Positions 50,222-58,963 are shown, counted from the stretch's first letter. The stretch: DNA of 64,000 nucleotides from CANMIH01 sp049116335 (GCA_049116335.1 JAGDYZ010000023.1:1-64000); one strand, 5' to 3'. The notes: generated by a model not told the origin, from the sequence alone. Made by a program: numbers and translations.

Positions 50222-51568
50222 TCAGACCGTATCGAGATAGATCTCAACCTGTTCGGGTTTGGACAGTTCCGCCATATAACGAAGTTCCTGCCGTTTTGTC
50301 ATCAACATGTTCTGAATGATGTCTGGCTCAAAGATACGTTTGATCATATCGCTTTGATCAAAGGCATCGATGGCCTCTTGCCAGGAGCCTGGAATTTCCG
50401 GCAGGTCCAGATCATAGGCATTGCCGGTGATGGGGGCCGAAGGCTGGATCTCATCTTCGATCCCAACCAGCGCGGCGCCCAGAATGGCCGCCAAGGCGAG
50501 GTAGGGGTTCACGTCACCCCCCGCGACACGGTGCTCGATCCGTCTCGCCACGGGTGCGCCTGAGGGCACTCGGATGGCAGCTGTGCGGTTCTCGTAGGCC
50601 CAGCTGAGCTGAACCGGAGCGTGAGATCCGGGCACCAGACGGTCATAAGAATTGCCGTGTGGCGCGAAGACCAATGCGCTGTCCTGCATCGCCGCCAGAC
50701 AGCCGCCAATGGCGTGTTTCAGAGCCGCCGTGCCCTCATCCCCGCCATTGTCGAAGATGTTTTTGCCATCGTCGTCCAGTACCGAGAAATGCGCATGCAT
50801 GCCGCTGCCGGAATAGTCCTCATATGGTTTGGCCATAAAGGAGGCGGCAAAACCATGACGGCGGGCCAGACCTTTGACCAGCATCTTGAACAACCACGCA
50901 TCATCGGCGGCGCGCAGCGGATCGGCCTGATGGACCAGATTGATCTCAAACTGACCCAGCCCAGCCTCGGAAATCGCTGTATCCGCGGGAATATCCATGG
51001 CTTCGCAGGCGTCATAGAGATCGGTGAAAAACCCATCAAAGGCGTCTAAAGCGCGGATCGACAGGATCTCGGCGGCTTTGCGGCGCTTGCCAGAGCGCGG
51101 CGACACAGGCACCTGCAAATTGCGCCCGCTGTCGTCGATCAGGAAAAACTCAAGCTCAACCGCCACAACCGGGGTCAGGCCTTTGGCTTTGTACCGCTCG
51201 GTGACACGGGCCAAGGCATGACGAGGATCGCCCTCATAGGGGCGTCCGTCTTCGTGGAACATCCAAAGAGGCAACAGAGCGGTTGGCGCTTCGAGCCACG
51301 GCATGGGGACAAACCCACGTTCGGTGGGCATCAAGGCGCCGTCTTTGTCACCGGTCTCGAACACCAGCGGGCTATCCTCGATGTCCTCCCCCCAAATGTC
51401 GAGGTTGAGCACCGACATGGGAAAGCGGGTGCCGTCTTTGAGAACTTTTTGGGCGGATGGGATGGGCATGCGTTTGCCGCGCGCGACGCCGTTCAGGTCA
51501 CAGGCTGCGGCGCGAATGGTGCGGACCTGCGGGCGGTCACGCAACCAGTCGGATGTCGAGGCCGACAT
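50222..51568 (-). CDS. Glutamine synthetase family ligase, second paralogue
   Basis: A 448-residue glutamine-synthetase fold protein with PVVAVELEFFLIDD, GQFEINLVHQADP, GSGMHAHFSVLDDDG, GNSYDRLVPGSHAP, YENRTAAIRVPSG and HRVAGGDVNPYLALAA, so the active site looks intact. It is clearly diverged from the PuuA-like paralogue two genes downstream, although all blocks align. The start follows AGGAG, which touches a palindrome at 51577-51597 that may be the operator for the catabolic half of the operon. Confidence 0.88.
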   Translation of the reverse strand: MSASTSDWLRDRPQVRTIRAAACDLNGVARGKRMPIPSAQKVLKDGTRFPMSVLNLDIWGEDIEDSPLVFETGDKDGALMPTERGFVPMPWLEAPTALLPLWMFHEDGRPYEGDPRHALARVTERYKAKGLTPVVAVELEFFLIDDSGRNLQVPVSPRSGKRRKAAEILSIRALDAFDGFFTDLYDACEAMDIPADTAISEAGLGQFEINLVHQADPLRAADDAWLFKMLVKGLARRHGFAASFMAKPYEDYSGSGMHAHFSVLDDDGKNIFDNGGDEGTAALKHAIGGCLAAMQDSALVFAPHGNSYDRLVPGSHAPVQLSWAYENRTAAIRVPSGAPVARRIEHRVAGGDVNPYLALAAILGAALVGIEDEIQPSAPITGNAYDLDLPEIPGSWQEAIDAFDQSDMIKRIFEPDIIQNMLMTKRQELRYMAELSKPEQVEIYLDTV

Positions 51569-51576
51569 GGGTATCT

Positions 51577-51597
51577 CCTAATTTGATCAAATTTAGG
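51577..51597. promoter_or_regulatory. Palindromic operator candidate
   Basis: CCTAATTTGATCAAATTTAGG: the inner 14 bases (51580-51593) are a perfect palindrome and the outer CCTA/TAGG extend it with a one-base offset. It sits between the permease gene and the second ligase gene, next to the ligase ribosome-binding site, so a bound repressor would block this point. The cognate regulator is not in the window. Confidence 0.5.
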
Positions 51598-51665
51598 ATA
51601 GCCCGACAAATTGCATGCTGGCAAGGGAGAAAAGAAAAAGGCGACCCGAGGGCCGCCAGTTTCGA

Positions 51666-52472
51666 TTATCTGATCATCTTTGGGCGATATCTGATTTTGG
51701 GCCGTTTGGCCTGAGGCAAATGCCGGTTCAGGCGTTTGTTGGCGACACCAAAGATCCAGATCACAACCAGTGTCAGAAGGATGAAGTACCCGGCAAGGAT
51801 CGGATAGGGCACGAAGGGGTTAAACGTCTTATCTGCGATATATTTCGCATAATAGAGCGCGTCGCCCTGCTGTCGCCAGACCGGGAACCCTGAGAAGAAC
51901 ACCAGCGTGGTGGCGTGGAATAGGAAGATCGCCTCGTTCGTATAGGCGGGCCAGGCGAGCCGCATCATGGTGGGCCAGGTGATTTTGCGGAACTTCTTCC
52001 ACCCTGAGAACCCATAGGCATCCGCAGATTCCATGTCACCACGTGGGATCGACAGCAGTGCTCCGTAGAAGATTTCACCGGAATAGGCAGCGGTGTTCAG
52101 GAACAGCACCACCAAGGCACCAATCCATGCCGAACTGAGCGGGCCAAAGATTGGGGCCACGCCCTTAAGATTGAGAAACAGGAAGTAGGCAAAGAAGAAC
52201 TGGATGAACAGCGGCGACCCGCGGAACAGGAAGATGAACCACTCTGCGGCTTTGCGCGTGACCGGGCCGCCGGAAAACTTGGCCATGGCCAGAGCGTTGG
52301 CGAAGAGGAACCCACTACTGACGGCGAGCAGGCCGAAATAGAGGTTCATGATCATGCCCGAGCCAATCAGGGTGAACTGATCGCAGAGGGTGATGTCAGT
52401 GCGCGGCAGGACGCGTTCGCCATAGCCGATGGACTGAAAGGCGTATTTTTGGACCGTCTCCCAACAACTCAT
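51666..52472 (-). CDS. Polar amino acid/amine ABC transporter permease (HisM type)
   Basis: A 268-residue membrane permease with about five helices and the coupling motif of the His/Glu/Gln/Arg/opine family, AYSGEIFYGALLSIPRGDMESADAYG, in the centre. The C-terminus is basic. It overlaps the other permease by four bases. With the partner permease, the ATPase (54221) and binding protein (53457) it forms one importer, located directly before the ligase genes. Confidence 0.9.
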   Translation of the reverse strand: MSCWETVQKYAFQSIGYGERVLPRTDITLCDQFTLIGSGMIMNLYFGLLAVSSGFLFANALAMAKFSGGPVTRKAAEWFIFLFRGSPLFIQFFFAYFLFLNLKGVAPIFGPLSSAWIGALVVLFLNTAAYSGEIFYGALLSIPRGDMESADAYGFSGWKKFRKITWPTMMRLAWPAYTNEAIFLFHATTLVFFSGFPVWRQQGDALYYAKYIADKTFNPFVPYPILAGYFILLTLVVIWIFGVANKRLNRHLPQAKRPKIRYRPKMIR

Positions 52473-53323
52473 GCCGCTTTCCTCTGCGCTTCGCCACCGA
52501 CGGTGGCCTGACCGTGGGACAGTTTGGTGGTGATCCGGGCCAAAACAATCTCAGACACACGGGTGAAGGCGAGGTAGAACACCAGCAGGACAAGGAAGTA
52601 CCACATCCGCCAGTCTCCGTGCGGATAGTCGGTAAAGCGGGCCATTTTCGAGCCGCCAAGTTCACGCGCCCAATAGACGATGTCTTCAACCCCCAGCAGG
52701 AACAGGAGCGGTGTGGCCTTGATCAGAACCATCCAGAGGTTCGACAGGCCGGGGAGGGCGTAAACCCACATCTGTGGCACCAGTACACGCCAGAATGCCT
52801 GACGGTGGGTCATGCCATAGGCCTCGGCCGTCTCAATCTGACCGCGTGGCACGGAATTCATTGCGCCATAAAGCACATTGCCTGCAAAGGCGCCAAACAC
52901 GATGGCAAAGGTCAAAACCGCCAAAGCAAACCCATAGGTTTCGTGGATCCACTGTGGCGACGAACCAAGCGGCATCTTGGCGATGTCACAGACCACAAAA
53001 TCATTGCCCTGACGAATGGCGTCAGTCCACTCAGGGCAACGGGCCTGATGTAGAAGCCATTCAATGCCCTGGTCCAAAGCGATGACAAAGAACAGGAAAA
53101 AGGCGATGTCCGGGACGCCACGCACCGCAGCGATATAGCCCTTGCCAATCCATGAGACAGGGGCAAGGCGCGCCCGTGACAGCATGGCCGCGCCAAAGCC
53201 AAATCCAAGCGCCACTGGCGCAGTGATGGCCAAAAGCAAGAGCACCGTGCCAAAGGACACGTAAAAGCCCATATGCTTGCCGGTGGTCAGGTAGCAGCTA
53301 AGCCACTGCAGGCCTTCCAACAC
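52469..53323 (-). CDS. Polar amino acid/amine ABC transporter permease (HisQ type)
   Basis: A 284-residue permease with hydrophobic helices and the family coupling loop AGNVLYGAMNSVPRGQIETAEAYG. An extra hydrophilic insert (about residues 95-125, with two cysteines) lies between helices. The start is GTG 53323 without a clear ribosome-binding site; ATG at residue 18 is an alternative. It pairs with the downstream permease. Confidence 0.88.
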   Translation of the reverse strand: MLEGLQWLSCYLTTGKHMGFYVSFGTVLLLLAITAPVALGFGFGAAMLSRARLAPVSWIGKGYIAAVRGVPDIAFFLFFVIALDQGIEWLLHQARCPEWTDAIRQGNDFVVCDIAKMPLGSSPQWIHETYGFALAVLTFAIVFGAFAGNVLYGAMNSVPRGQIETAEAYGMTHRQAFWRVLVPQMWVYALPGLSNLWMVLIKATPLLFLLGVEDIVYWARELGGSKMARFTDYPHGDWRMWYFLVLLVFYLAFTRVSEIVLARITTKLSHGQATVGGEAQRKAA

Positions 53324-53409
53324 GGCGGGGTCAGAGCAATAAGAAAAAATGGTGGGCCTCTTACCTTAGTGCGCGTCTCCAGCACGGAACGCGGGTGGGG
53401 AAAGGGAAA

Positions 53410-53431
53410 GGGACAGGGCGAACCCTGTCCC
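53410..53431 (-). promoter_or_regulatory. Intercistronic hairpin after the binding-protein gene
   Basis: On the minus strand GGGACAGGG, loop TTCG, CCCTGTCCC, then TTTCCCTTTCC. It lies between the binding-protein and permease genes. Such hairpins often raise binding-protein mRNA relative to downstream genes by partial termination or by protecting the 3' end. Confidence 0.6.
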
Positions 53432-53456
53432 AAAGATCAAGAAACACTCAAGGCAA

Positions 53457-54164
53457 TCAGAATTTGCCTTCGATTTCCCATTTGTCCAGCATCGCGTTCA
53501 GCGAGCCGTCTTCTTTCATCGAGGCGATGGCCGCATCGAATTTGCCGCGCAGCTCGTCATCCGATTCACGGAATGCCATGCCGATGCCGCCGCCCAGACG
53601 TACTTCTTCCAAGAACATCAGGTCGGTTTCTGCAACGATCGGCATCAGGAAGTCTTTGTCGGACAGAACCGCGTCAACTTCGCCCGACTGAACCGCAGCA
53701 ACGGTTTCGTCTGGGGTTGGGAATTCGACCAGGGTAGCACCGGTTTCTGCAACATGCGCCGACTGGATGGTCGAAGCCTGAGCCGCGATCACAGCGGTTT
53801 TCACGTCCAGACCTTCGGTCAGACCAGCATAGGCCGATGGCGAGGGCTGGGTGTAGCCCTGGGTGAAGTCAACCAGCTCTTCGCGCGCTTCGGTGATCGA
53901 CATGCCGGCGATGATGGCGTCGTAGTTGCCCGAAGTCAGGTTGGGAATGATCGAATCCCAGTCGTTGGTGACCCAGGTGCACTCAAGCTCAGCGCGTTTG
54001 CACAGCTCATCACCCAGCTCGCGCTCAAAGCCGTCTACTTCACCGGCATCGTTCAGGAAGTTGTAGGGAGGGTAGGCGCCCTCGGTTCCCAGACGAACGG
54101 TTTCGGCCATTGCGGCGCCAGCGGTCAGTGCCAGGGCTGCGGTGGTCAGGATCAAGTTTTTCAT
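53457..54164 (-). CDS. Periplasmic substrate-binding protein of amino acid/amine ABC transporter
   Basis: A 235-residue family 3 solute-binding protein with signal peptide (KNLILTTAALALTAGAAMA) and VRLGTEGAYPPYNFLNDAGE, LGDELCKRAELECTWVTNDW, YDAIIAGMSITEAREE. Proteins of this family bind polar amino acids, opines or related amines. The operon context suggests that the ligand is the amine later gamma-glutamylated. A hairpin separates it from the permease genes. Confidence 0.92.
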   Translation of the reverse strand: MKNLILTTAALALTAGAAMAETVRLGTEGAYPPYNFLNDAGEVDGFERELGDELCKRAELECTWVTNDWDSIIPNLTSGNYDAIIAGMSITEAREELVDFTQGYTQPSPSAYAGLTEGLDVKTAVIAAQASTIQSAHVAETGATLVEFPTPDETVAAVQSGEVDAVLSDKDFLMPIVAETDLMFLEEVRLGGGIGMAFRESDDELRGKFDAAIASMKEDGSLNAMLDKWEIEGKF

Positions 54165-54220
54165 AGTTAGCTCCCCTTTGGTTTTTTGTTGGGTCTTAAA
54201 TCTCAGTGCTCAGATCCGCG

Positions 54221-54997
54221 TTAGGCGTGAACTGTGGCAGAGAGGAATTGCTTGAGGCGTTCGCTTTTGGGATTGCCAAACAGGGCATCCGGAGCGCCTT
54301 CTTCTTCAATCAGGCCTTTGTGAAGGAACACAACGTGGCTTGAGATATCTGCGGCCATTTTCATGTCATGGGTCACGATGAGCATGGTACGCCCTTCCGC
54401 AGCAAGATCTTTGATCACCTTGATCACTTCCTGCTCCAGTTCCGGGTCCAGCGCGCTTGTAGGTTCGTCAAACAATAGGGCTTCGGGTTCCATACACAGG
54501 CCACGGGCAATTGCAGCGCGCTGTTGCTGGCCACCAGAAAGCTGGGCGGGATAGACGTCGCATTTGTCGCCGATCCCCACTTTGTCGAGATACTGCCGCG
54601 CCTTGGCTTCTACCTCGGCCTTGTCCAGCCCGAGCACCGTGACCGGTGCTTCCATGACGTTTTGCAGGATTGTCATGTGCGCCCAGAGGTTGAACTGCTG
54701 AAACACCATCGAGAGATTGGTGCGAATACGCAAAACCTGCTTGGGGTCCGCCGGATGGCGGTTCAACCCGGTCCCACGCCAGCTCACGGGTTCATTTTTG
54801 AACAGGATTTCACCCTGCTGGCTGTCTTCCAGCAAATTGCAGCAGCGCAGCAACGTGGATTTCCCGGATCCCGATGACCCAATCAGCGAAACAACATCGC
54901 CTTTTTTGGCAGATATATCGACGCCTTTGAGAACCTCCAGCTCACCATAAGATTTGTGAAGGTCGCGAATTTCGATGACGGGGCTTTGATCGGTCAC
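54221..54997 (-). CDS. Amino acid/amine ABC transporter ATP-binding protein
   Basis: A 258-residue ATPase of the HisP/GlnQ type: Walker A LIGSSGSGKSTLL, Q-loop MVFQQFNLWAHM, signature LSGGQQQRAAIAR, Walker B ALLFDEPTSALD and H-loop VTHDMKMA. It is the first gene of the minus-strand operon. The 115 bases upstream, before the PhnD-like gene's stop codon, would hold the operon promoter; I see no clear hexamers. Confidence 0.94.
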   Translation of the reverse strand: MTDQSPVIEIRDLHKSYGELEVLKGVDISAKKGDVVSLIGSSGSGKSTLLRCCNLLEDSQQGEILFKNEPVSWRGTGLNRHPADPKQVLRIRTNLSMVFQQFNLWAHMTILQNVMEAPVTVLGLDKAEVEAKARQYLDKVGIGDKCDVYPAQLSGGQQQRAAIARGLCMEPEALLFDEPTSALDPELEQEVIKVIKDLAAEGRTMLIVTHDMKMAADISSHVVFLHKGLIEEEGAPDALFGNPKSERLKQFLSATVHA

Positions 54998-55112
54998 GGT
55001 AGGCCTGAACAGTTATTGCTTGGGCGGCAGGATGACGAAATTTTAACAGGATGCAACGGAGAATTCCCTGTTGACGTCGGGTTTGGATACAAAATCCAAA
55101 CTAAGCCTTGGG

Positions 55113-55850
55113 TTAGTCTACTTCCGGGGGAAGCGGAAGCGCCAGATACTCCGCTTCTGGGATAGCTACAATGCCTTTCAGGCCCAGAAGATCACGATGT
55201 TCCACGGAAAGGGCTGCAATTGCATGTTTCAGGGCCTGAAACAGATCCTGTGCCAGATGGGGCTGGTTGGTGATGAAGGGCAGGGCCGGTGTTGGGGTGG
55301 TGCGGGCGATCTCGCGTAGAGATTTGGCCCAGGGCTCATATCTTTGAACCAAACGCCACGTGTGGGCATCAATGGCCGCCGTCGCGGCATGACCTTCTGC
55401 AACTGCCAGGGCTGAGGCCCGATGGGCGCCGCTCAGATGCACAGGACCGAGCGTTATGCCCTGCGCTTTTGTCTCTTCATAGGGGGCAGACCATCCCGAC
55501 TGAGACAGCGGCTCATTCACCGCAATCTTTTGTTTCTCAATATCTTTCAACTTGTGGATGTCGCTGTCGGCATGGGCGATGAAAACCGAATTGTAATATC
55601 CGGGTGCGCAGCCGGGAAGGCCGTAATCTGGGCTGCCAACCAAGGTGACCTGATCGTGCAATACGGCTCGGAAAGGCAACCCGCAGGTCTGGGCGAGCAA
55701 CAGATCGGGGGATTGCCACATCTCCCAAAGGTCTCCGTCGCGGGTCAGATGATCGGGTCCCTGTCCCAATTGGGACCGAACCGAGGCCCAAAGAGCATCA
55801 TGTGCTTCGCTAAGCTCGGGGCGGTCGTACATGGGAAGGGTGGCAATCAT
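55113..55850 (-). CDS. PhnD/SsuA/transferrin-like binding protein without signal peptide
   Basis: A 245-residue protein with the type 2 periplasmic-binding fold of the PhnD family (LWEMWQSPDLLLAQTCGLPF, VTLVGSPDYGLPGCAPGYYN, AVNEPLSQSGWSA, SGAHRASALAVAEG). It begins IATLPMYDRPELSEAHDALW with no export signal, so it is probably cytoplasmic or exported by another route. No permease or ATPase gene accompanies it. Its start overlaps the upstream TerB-like gene by four bases. Confidence 0.82.
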   Translation of the reverse strand: MIATLPMYDRPELSEAHDALWASVRSQLGQGPDHLTRDGDLWEMWQSPDLLLAQTCGLPFRAVLHDQVTLVGSPDYGLPGCAPGYYNSVFIAHADSDIHKLKDIEKQKIAVNEPLSQSGWSAPYEETKAQGITLGPVHLSGAHRASALAVAEGHAATAAIDAHTWRLVQRYEPWAKSLREIARTTPTPALPFITNQPHLAQDLFQALKHAIAALSVEHRDLLGLKGIVAIPEAEYLALPLPPEVD

Positions 55851-56284
55851 TGGCTCTCGATTCGTTTGCGGGCTTTGTTTGACTCGATGTCGCTCACCCC
55901 AAGCAATTTTGCGACCAAACGCAAGAGCGCGTCTTCTTCGACGTCGCGCACGCCATCCGCCAGAACCACCTGCCACAGGGCTTCGATCACCGCGATTCTG
56001 TCTTCAAGAGCAACGGTATCTTTGATCGCACGAGTGAAGCGCACCGTGTCGGGCGCCTCAGATTCGAGGACCTCTGCCTCCCCGCGAAGCTGTGTCGCTT
56101 CAAATGGGGACATCCCATACCGCGCTGCGGTGATGCGGTCGATGCGGGTGGTTTCTTCGACGTCGTAACTGTCGTCGGACCGCGCCACGCGCACCAACAG
56201 AGCGGTCAAAGCCAACCGTGCGTCGCCTTCGGTCAAAGGATCAGGATCGGGGCGCACCAAGCGCGACAGGAAATCTGCAAACAT
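55847..56284 (-). CDS. TerB-like protein (1)
   Basis: A 145-residue all-helical protein of the TerB/tellurite-resistance type: ARLALTALLVRVARSDDSYD, ETTRIDRITAARYGMSPFEA and ALWQVVLADGVRDVEEDALL, two TerB-like halves with acidic metal-binding patches. A similar protein is encoded just upstream. Real tellurite resistance is not implied, as TerB folds serve various membrane-associated or metal-linked roles. Confidence 0.85.
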   Translation of the reverse strand: MFADFLSRLVRPDPDPLTEGDARLALTALLVRVARSDDSYDVEETTRIDRITAARYGMSPFEATQLRGEAEVLESEAPDTVRFTRAIKDTVALEDRIAVIEALWQVVLADGVRDVEEDALLRLVAKLLGVSDIESNKARKRIESQ

Positions 56285-56332
56285 AAGGGGGATATAGGCG
56301 CGCCCGGTAGCGGGCGCAAACCTAGGATGACC

Positions 56333-56776
56333 TCAGGGGATGACGGCAGCTGTACGCGCGGCCTCAGAATCGCTGCGCTCTACGCCCAGAACCTCTTCCA
56401 CAAGCTGAACAACCGCGGTCTCACGGTCGTCGGTGATGCCATCCGCCAGAACCACTTTCCAAAGCGCATCTACTTTGTCTTTGCGGTGGTCGTAATCCAC
56501 ACAATCCCGGATCAACTGCGCCATCTCATTGTCGTCTTCAATTGTGAAGGCAAGCTTTTCACAGGTGGCGCGCATTTTGGCCGCCTCGACTGGGTTCAGA
56601 TCATAGGCCTGAGCCAGAATGCGATCGATCTGTTCAATCTCTTCAAACAGATAGGCCTTGTCGGCCATGGCCACCCTGACCAGCAGCGTGCCAAGCGCCA
56701 GACGGGCATCTGGCTCGGGCAAAGGCTCGGGCGTTGGCGTCTTGGACGTAAAGAATGACATTAACCCTTCGAGCAT
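56333..56776 (-). CDS. TerB-like protein (2)
   Basis: A 147-residue paralogue of the neighbouring TerB-like protein: ARLALGTLLVRVAMADKAYL, IEQIDRILAQAYDLNPVEA and ALWKVVLADGITDDRETAVV align block by block, with a Pro-rich N-terminus (TPTPEPLPEPD). ATG 56776 is preceded by AAGGAG. The two genes are 48 bases apart and look like a local duplication that has diverged. Confidence 0.85.
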   Translation of the reverse strand: MLEGLMSFFTSKTPTPEPLPEPDARLALGTLLVRVAMADKAYLFEEIEQIDRILAQAYDLNPVEAAKMRATCEKLAFTIEDDNEMAQLIRDCVDYDHRKDKVDALWKVVLADGITDDRETAVVQLVEEVLGVERSDSEAARTAAVIP

Positions 56777-56869
56777 AGCCCTCTCCTTGATTTGGTGGTT
56801 CACGTCTGCGTTTCTACAAGGGATAGCAGAAAGACGGGATCTTCCAAGGAAAAGGTTACGCCCGTTGCG

Positions 56870-57646
56870 TCACAGTTTCGCGAATCGCTGTGAGAGGGAT
56901 TTGGCAAAATCGGACAGACCCCAGGGTGGGTTCACAATGAACATGCCCGATCCCGTCATGCGATGGCCTTTGCGGGCCGGCGGAAATTTCACCTCATGGC
57001 GCAGGGCATCTGGAAACATCTCGTCTAGGCGATCCAGCATGGGGTGGTGCAAGCCATCAGTTAAGATCGGATACCACAGCATCAGAATGCCAACATTCCA
57101 TTTCCGGGCGAGTTTGCCCATCTGAACCGGAATGGTGTCGTAGTCTGATTTCACCTCCCAGGGGGGGTCAATCAACATCATCCCGCGGCGCGGATCAGGT
57201 GGGCACAGGCTCTGGGCCAGCTCAAGTCCGTCCTGTTGATAGATCTTGGTGTTGGGTGCACGGAGGTTGCTGCGCAGGGCCGCATATTCCTGCGGATGCA
57301 GGTCCGCCAGATGCAGCTTATCTGTTTCGCGCAGCAGTGTTTGGGCGATCAGAGGCGAACCGGGGTAAGATGTATCCCCGTGTAAAGCGCGGATCGAGGT
57401 CAAGGCGCGGCGATAGGTGTGGTCCTTTGGAAACCAGCTCTCGGCAATGTCGATACCCTTGGCCGCTTCTCCGGTTTTCTGCGCCTCATCCCCTGCCAGA
57501 TCATAAAGCCCCCGCCCGGCGTGGGTTTCGATATAGGACAGCGGTTTGTCTTTGCGCGTCAGATAATCAAGCGCCTGCGCGAGCAAAGCGTGTTTCTGAA
57601 CATCCGCCAGATTGCCGGCATGAAAGCTATGTTGGTACGAGAGCAT
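56870..57646 (-). CDS. rlmJ: 23S rRNA (adenine-2030-N6)-methyltransferase RlmJ
   Basis: A 258-residue methyltransferase: MLSYQHSFHAGNLADVQKHA at the start, YIETHAGRGLYDL (AdoMet-binding region), the catalytic LIDPPWEVKSDY (DPPW version of the N6-adenine motif) and GMFIVNPPWGL near the end. It methylates A2030 of 23S rRNA. It is the last chromosomal gene before the prophage-derived region. Confidence 0.93.
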   Translation of the reverse strand: MLSYQHSFHAGNLADVQKHALLAQALDYLTRKDKPLSYIETHAGRGLYDLAGDEAQKTGEAAKGIDIAESWFPKDHTYRRALTSIRALHGDTSYPGSPLIAQTLLRETDKLHLADLHPQEYAALRSNLRAPNTKIYQQDGLELAQSLCPPDPRRGMMLIDPPWEVKSDYDTIPVQMGKLARKWNVGILMLWYPILTDGLHHPMLDRLDEMFPDALRHEVKFPPARKGHRMTGSGMFIVNPPWGLSDFAKSLSQRFAKL

Positions 57647-57849
57647 ATGAGACCTGCGATCTATGGTGACCCAGGGGGTATGGACTTTGGGGCGTGTGGG
57701 AGCAAGTTTGAAACCGATCTGTATGTGGCAGAGCGGAAGAGCGACCGAGACGCGCTCAAGGCGCCCGTATAAAGACGTGGCCTACTCGACTTCGACGCGA
57801 TGGAAGATCACTGTCGGGTTCTGGCAGTCGCGAAATCTACATTCCTAAA

Positions 57850-58020
57850 GTGGTCAAGTCGGATAGCGTGCTAGCTAAGAAGCTCGGGCGAGAAAACGCG
57901 GTGAAAATCACCAAGCTCTTCGGATCTGGGGACCTGCTTGTACCGTGCGGCGATGTTGCGGGCGCGGCGGGGCGCAAAGTGCGCATAGCCGAACTGTATC
58001 TTGAGGGGATGAGACTTGAT
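57850..58020 (+). pseudogene. Truncated phage regulator fragment (Mor-like)
   Basis: An open frame of about 57 residues (SDSVLAKKLGRENAVKITKL, LLVPCGDVAGAAGRKVRIAE, LYLEGMRLDV) resembling the middle of Mor/C-type phage transcription activators just before their helix-turn-helix. The sequence then passes into the IS5-family remnant, so the DNA-binding end is lost. The frame stays open upstream of 57850 without a clear start. The family call is tentative. The stretch 57647-57849 shows nothing else. Confidence 0.4.
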
Positions 58021-58782
58021 GTCGGACTAGGAGTGGGCGTTCTTTGAACCGTTCATTCTTTCTGTTCGCGCTCCGAACGGACGGAAACCAACCGACCACC
58101 GCCTTGTTCTTGATGGCGTTTTTTGGATAGCACGTACCGGCACACCGTGGCGGGGCCTTCCTGAAGAATTCGGGAAATGGTCGAGTGTCTATCGACAGTT
58201 CTGGCGTTGGAAGCTCGCGGGGCTATGGGAACAGATCCTGGAGGAGTTGACTGAGAGCAGGATCGTTCCTGACGCGCTTCAGATGGTCGACAGCACCGTG
58301 GTGCGCGCCCATTATCCACTGTCCGGCAGGGCACTGCGCATGCAATGTCCCGAGAGGAGGGCCGCGGGCGCTAAAGGGTGGATTCACGACCAAGATCCAT
58401 CTCCGGGTGAATGCCGCCGGTCCGCCGATGCGATCTGACCTCACGCCCTGCAAGGCGTCCGATTATCTCGGTTTCGATCTCATCATGGACGAAAATTTGC
58501 CGGAACCTTTGGTGCTGCCGGCCGGCAAGGGGTACGATGCCGACAGTATTCGCGACGATAATCGCAGTCGAAACATCCAACCGGTCATTCCCTTGCGGAA
58601 GTCGCGAAAGAAGCGTGTTGGTGTTGATCGCCAACTGTATCGACTGCGGAACCTGGTTGAGAGATGCTTTAACAAGCTGAAGAATGCCCGTCGCGACACG
58701 GTACGACAAGACCGCCGAAAGCTTCCTCGGATTTGTCGACATCACGTCAATTCGCCTGTGGCTACGCCATTTTTCAACATGA
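58019..58782 (+). pseudogene. IS5-family transposase remnant (multiple frameshifts and a stop)
   Basis: Parts of one IS5-type transposase can be read in three frames: EWAFFEPFILSVRAPNGRKP after an in-frame TAG near the start, then GVFWIARTGTPWRGLPEEFG through VDSTVVRAHY; next GFTTKIHLRVNAAG to RNLVERCFNKLKNARR (from about 58378); finally RYDKTAESFLGFVDITS to a TGA at 58780-58782. The first catalytic Asp (VDST) and the Glu (LVERCF) are visible. The second Asp, usually in ADRGYD, is replaced (AGKGYD). No clear terminal inverted repeats were found. Confidence 0.8.
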
Positions 58783-58783
58783 C

Positions 58784-58963
58784 CTAGCTTTAGAATGCTG
58801 GCTGGACGCAGAGCTGAACACCGAAGTCACCCTGAAGGCGGGTGAACTGTATCTGGATTTCGACATGGAACCGCCCGCGCCGTTGGAGCGCCTTAAGTTC
58901 CGCGCTCACCGCAACGGCGCATATTACAAGGACCTCGTGCAGTCCGTCAAAGCCGCCGCATAA
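58784..58963 (+). pseudogene. Phage tail sheath protein, C-terminal fragment
   Basis: About 59 residues (ECWLDAELNTEVTLKAGELY, LDFDMEPPAPLERLKFRAHR) match the C-terminal domain of P2 FI-type contractile tail sheath proteins, which dock onto the tube. The rest of the gene is missing; the IS5-family remnant ends immediately upstream. The tail tube gene follows 12 bases later, as FII follows FI in P2. Confidence 0.7.

Noticed and set aside
55847..56776. Tellurite-resistance operon
   Set aside because: Only TerB-like folds are present; terA, terC, terD, terE and terZ are absent, so the resistance label is not justified.
58053..58787. Separate genes in the open frames at 58247-58438 and 58407-58787
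   Set aside because: They are pieces of one frameshifted IS5-family transposase.
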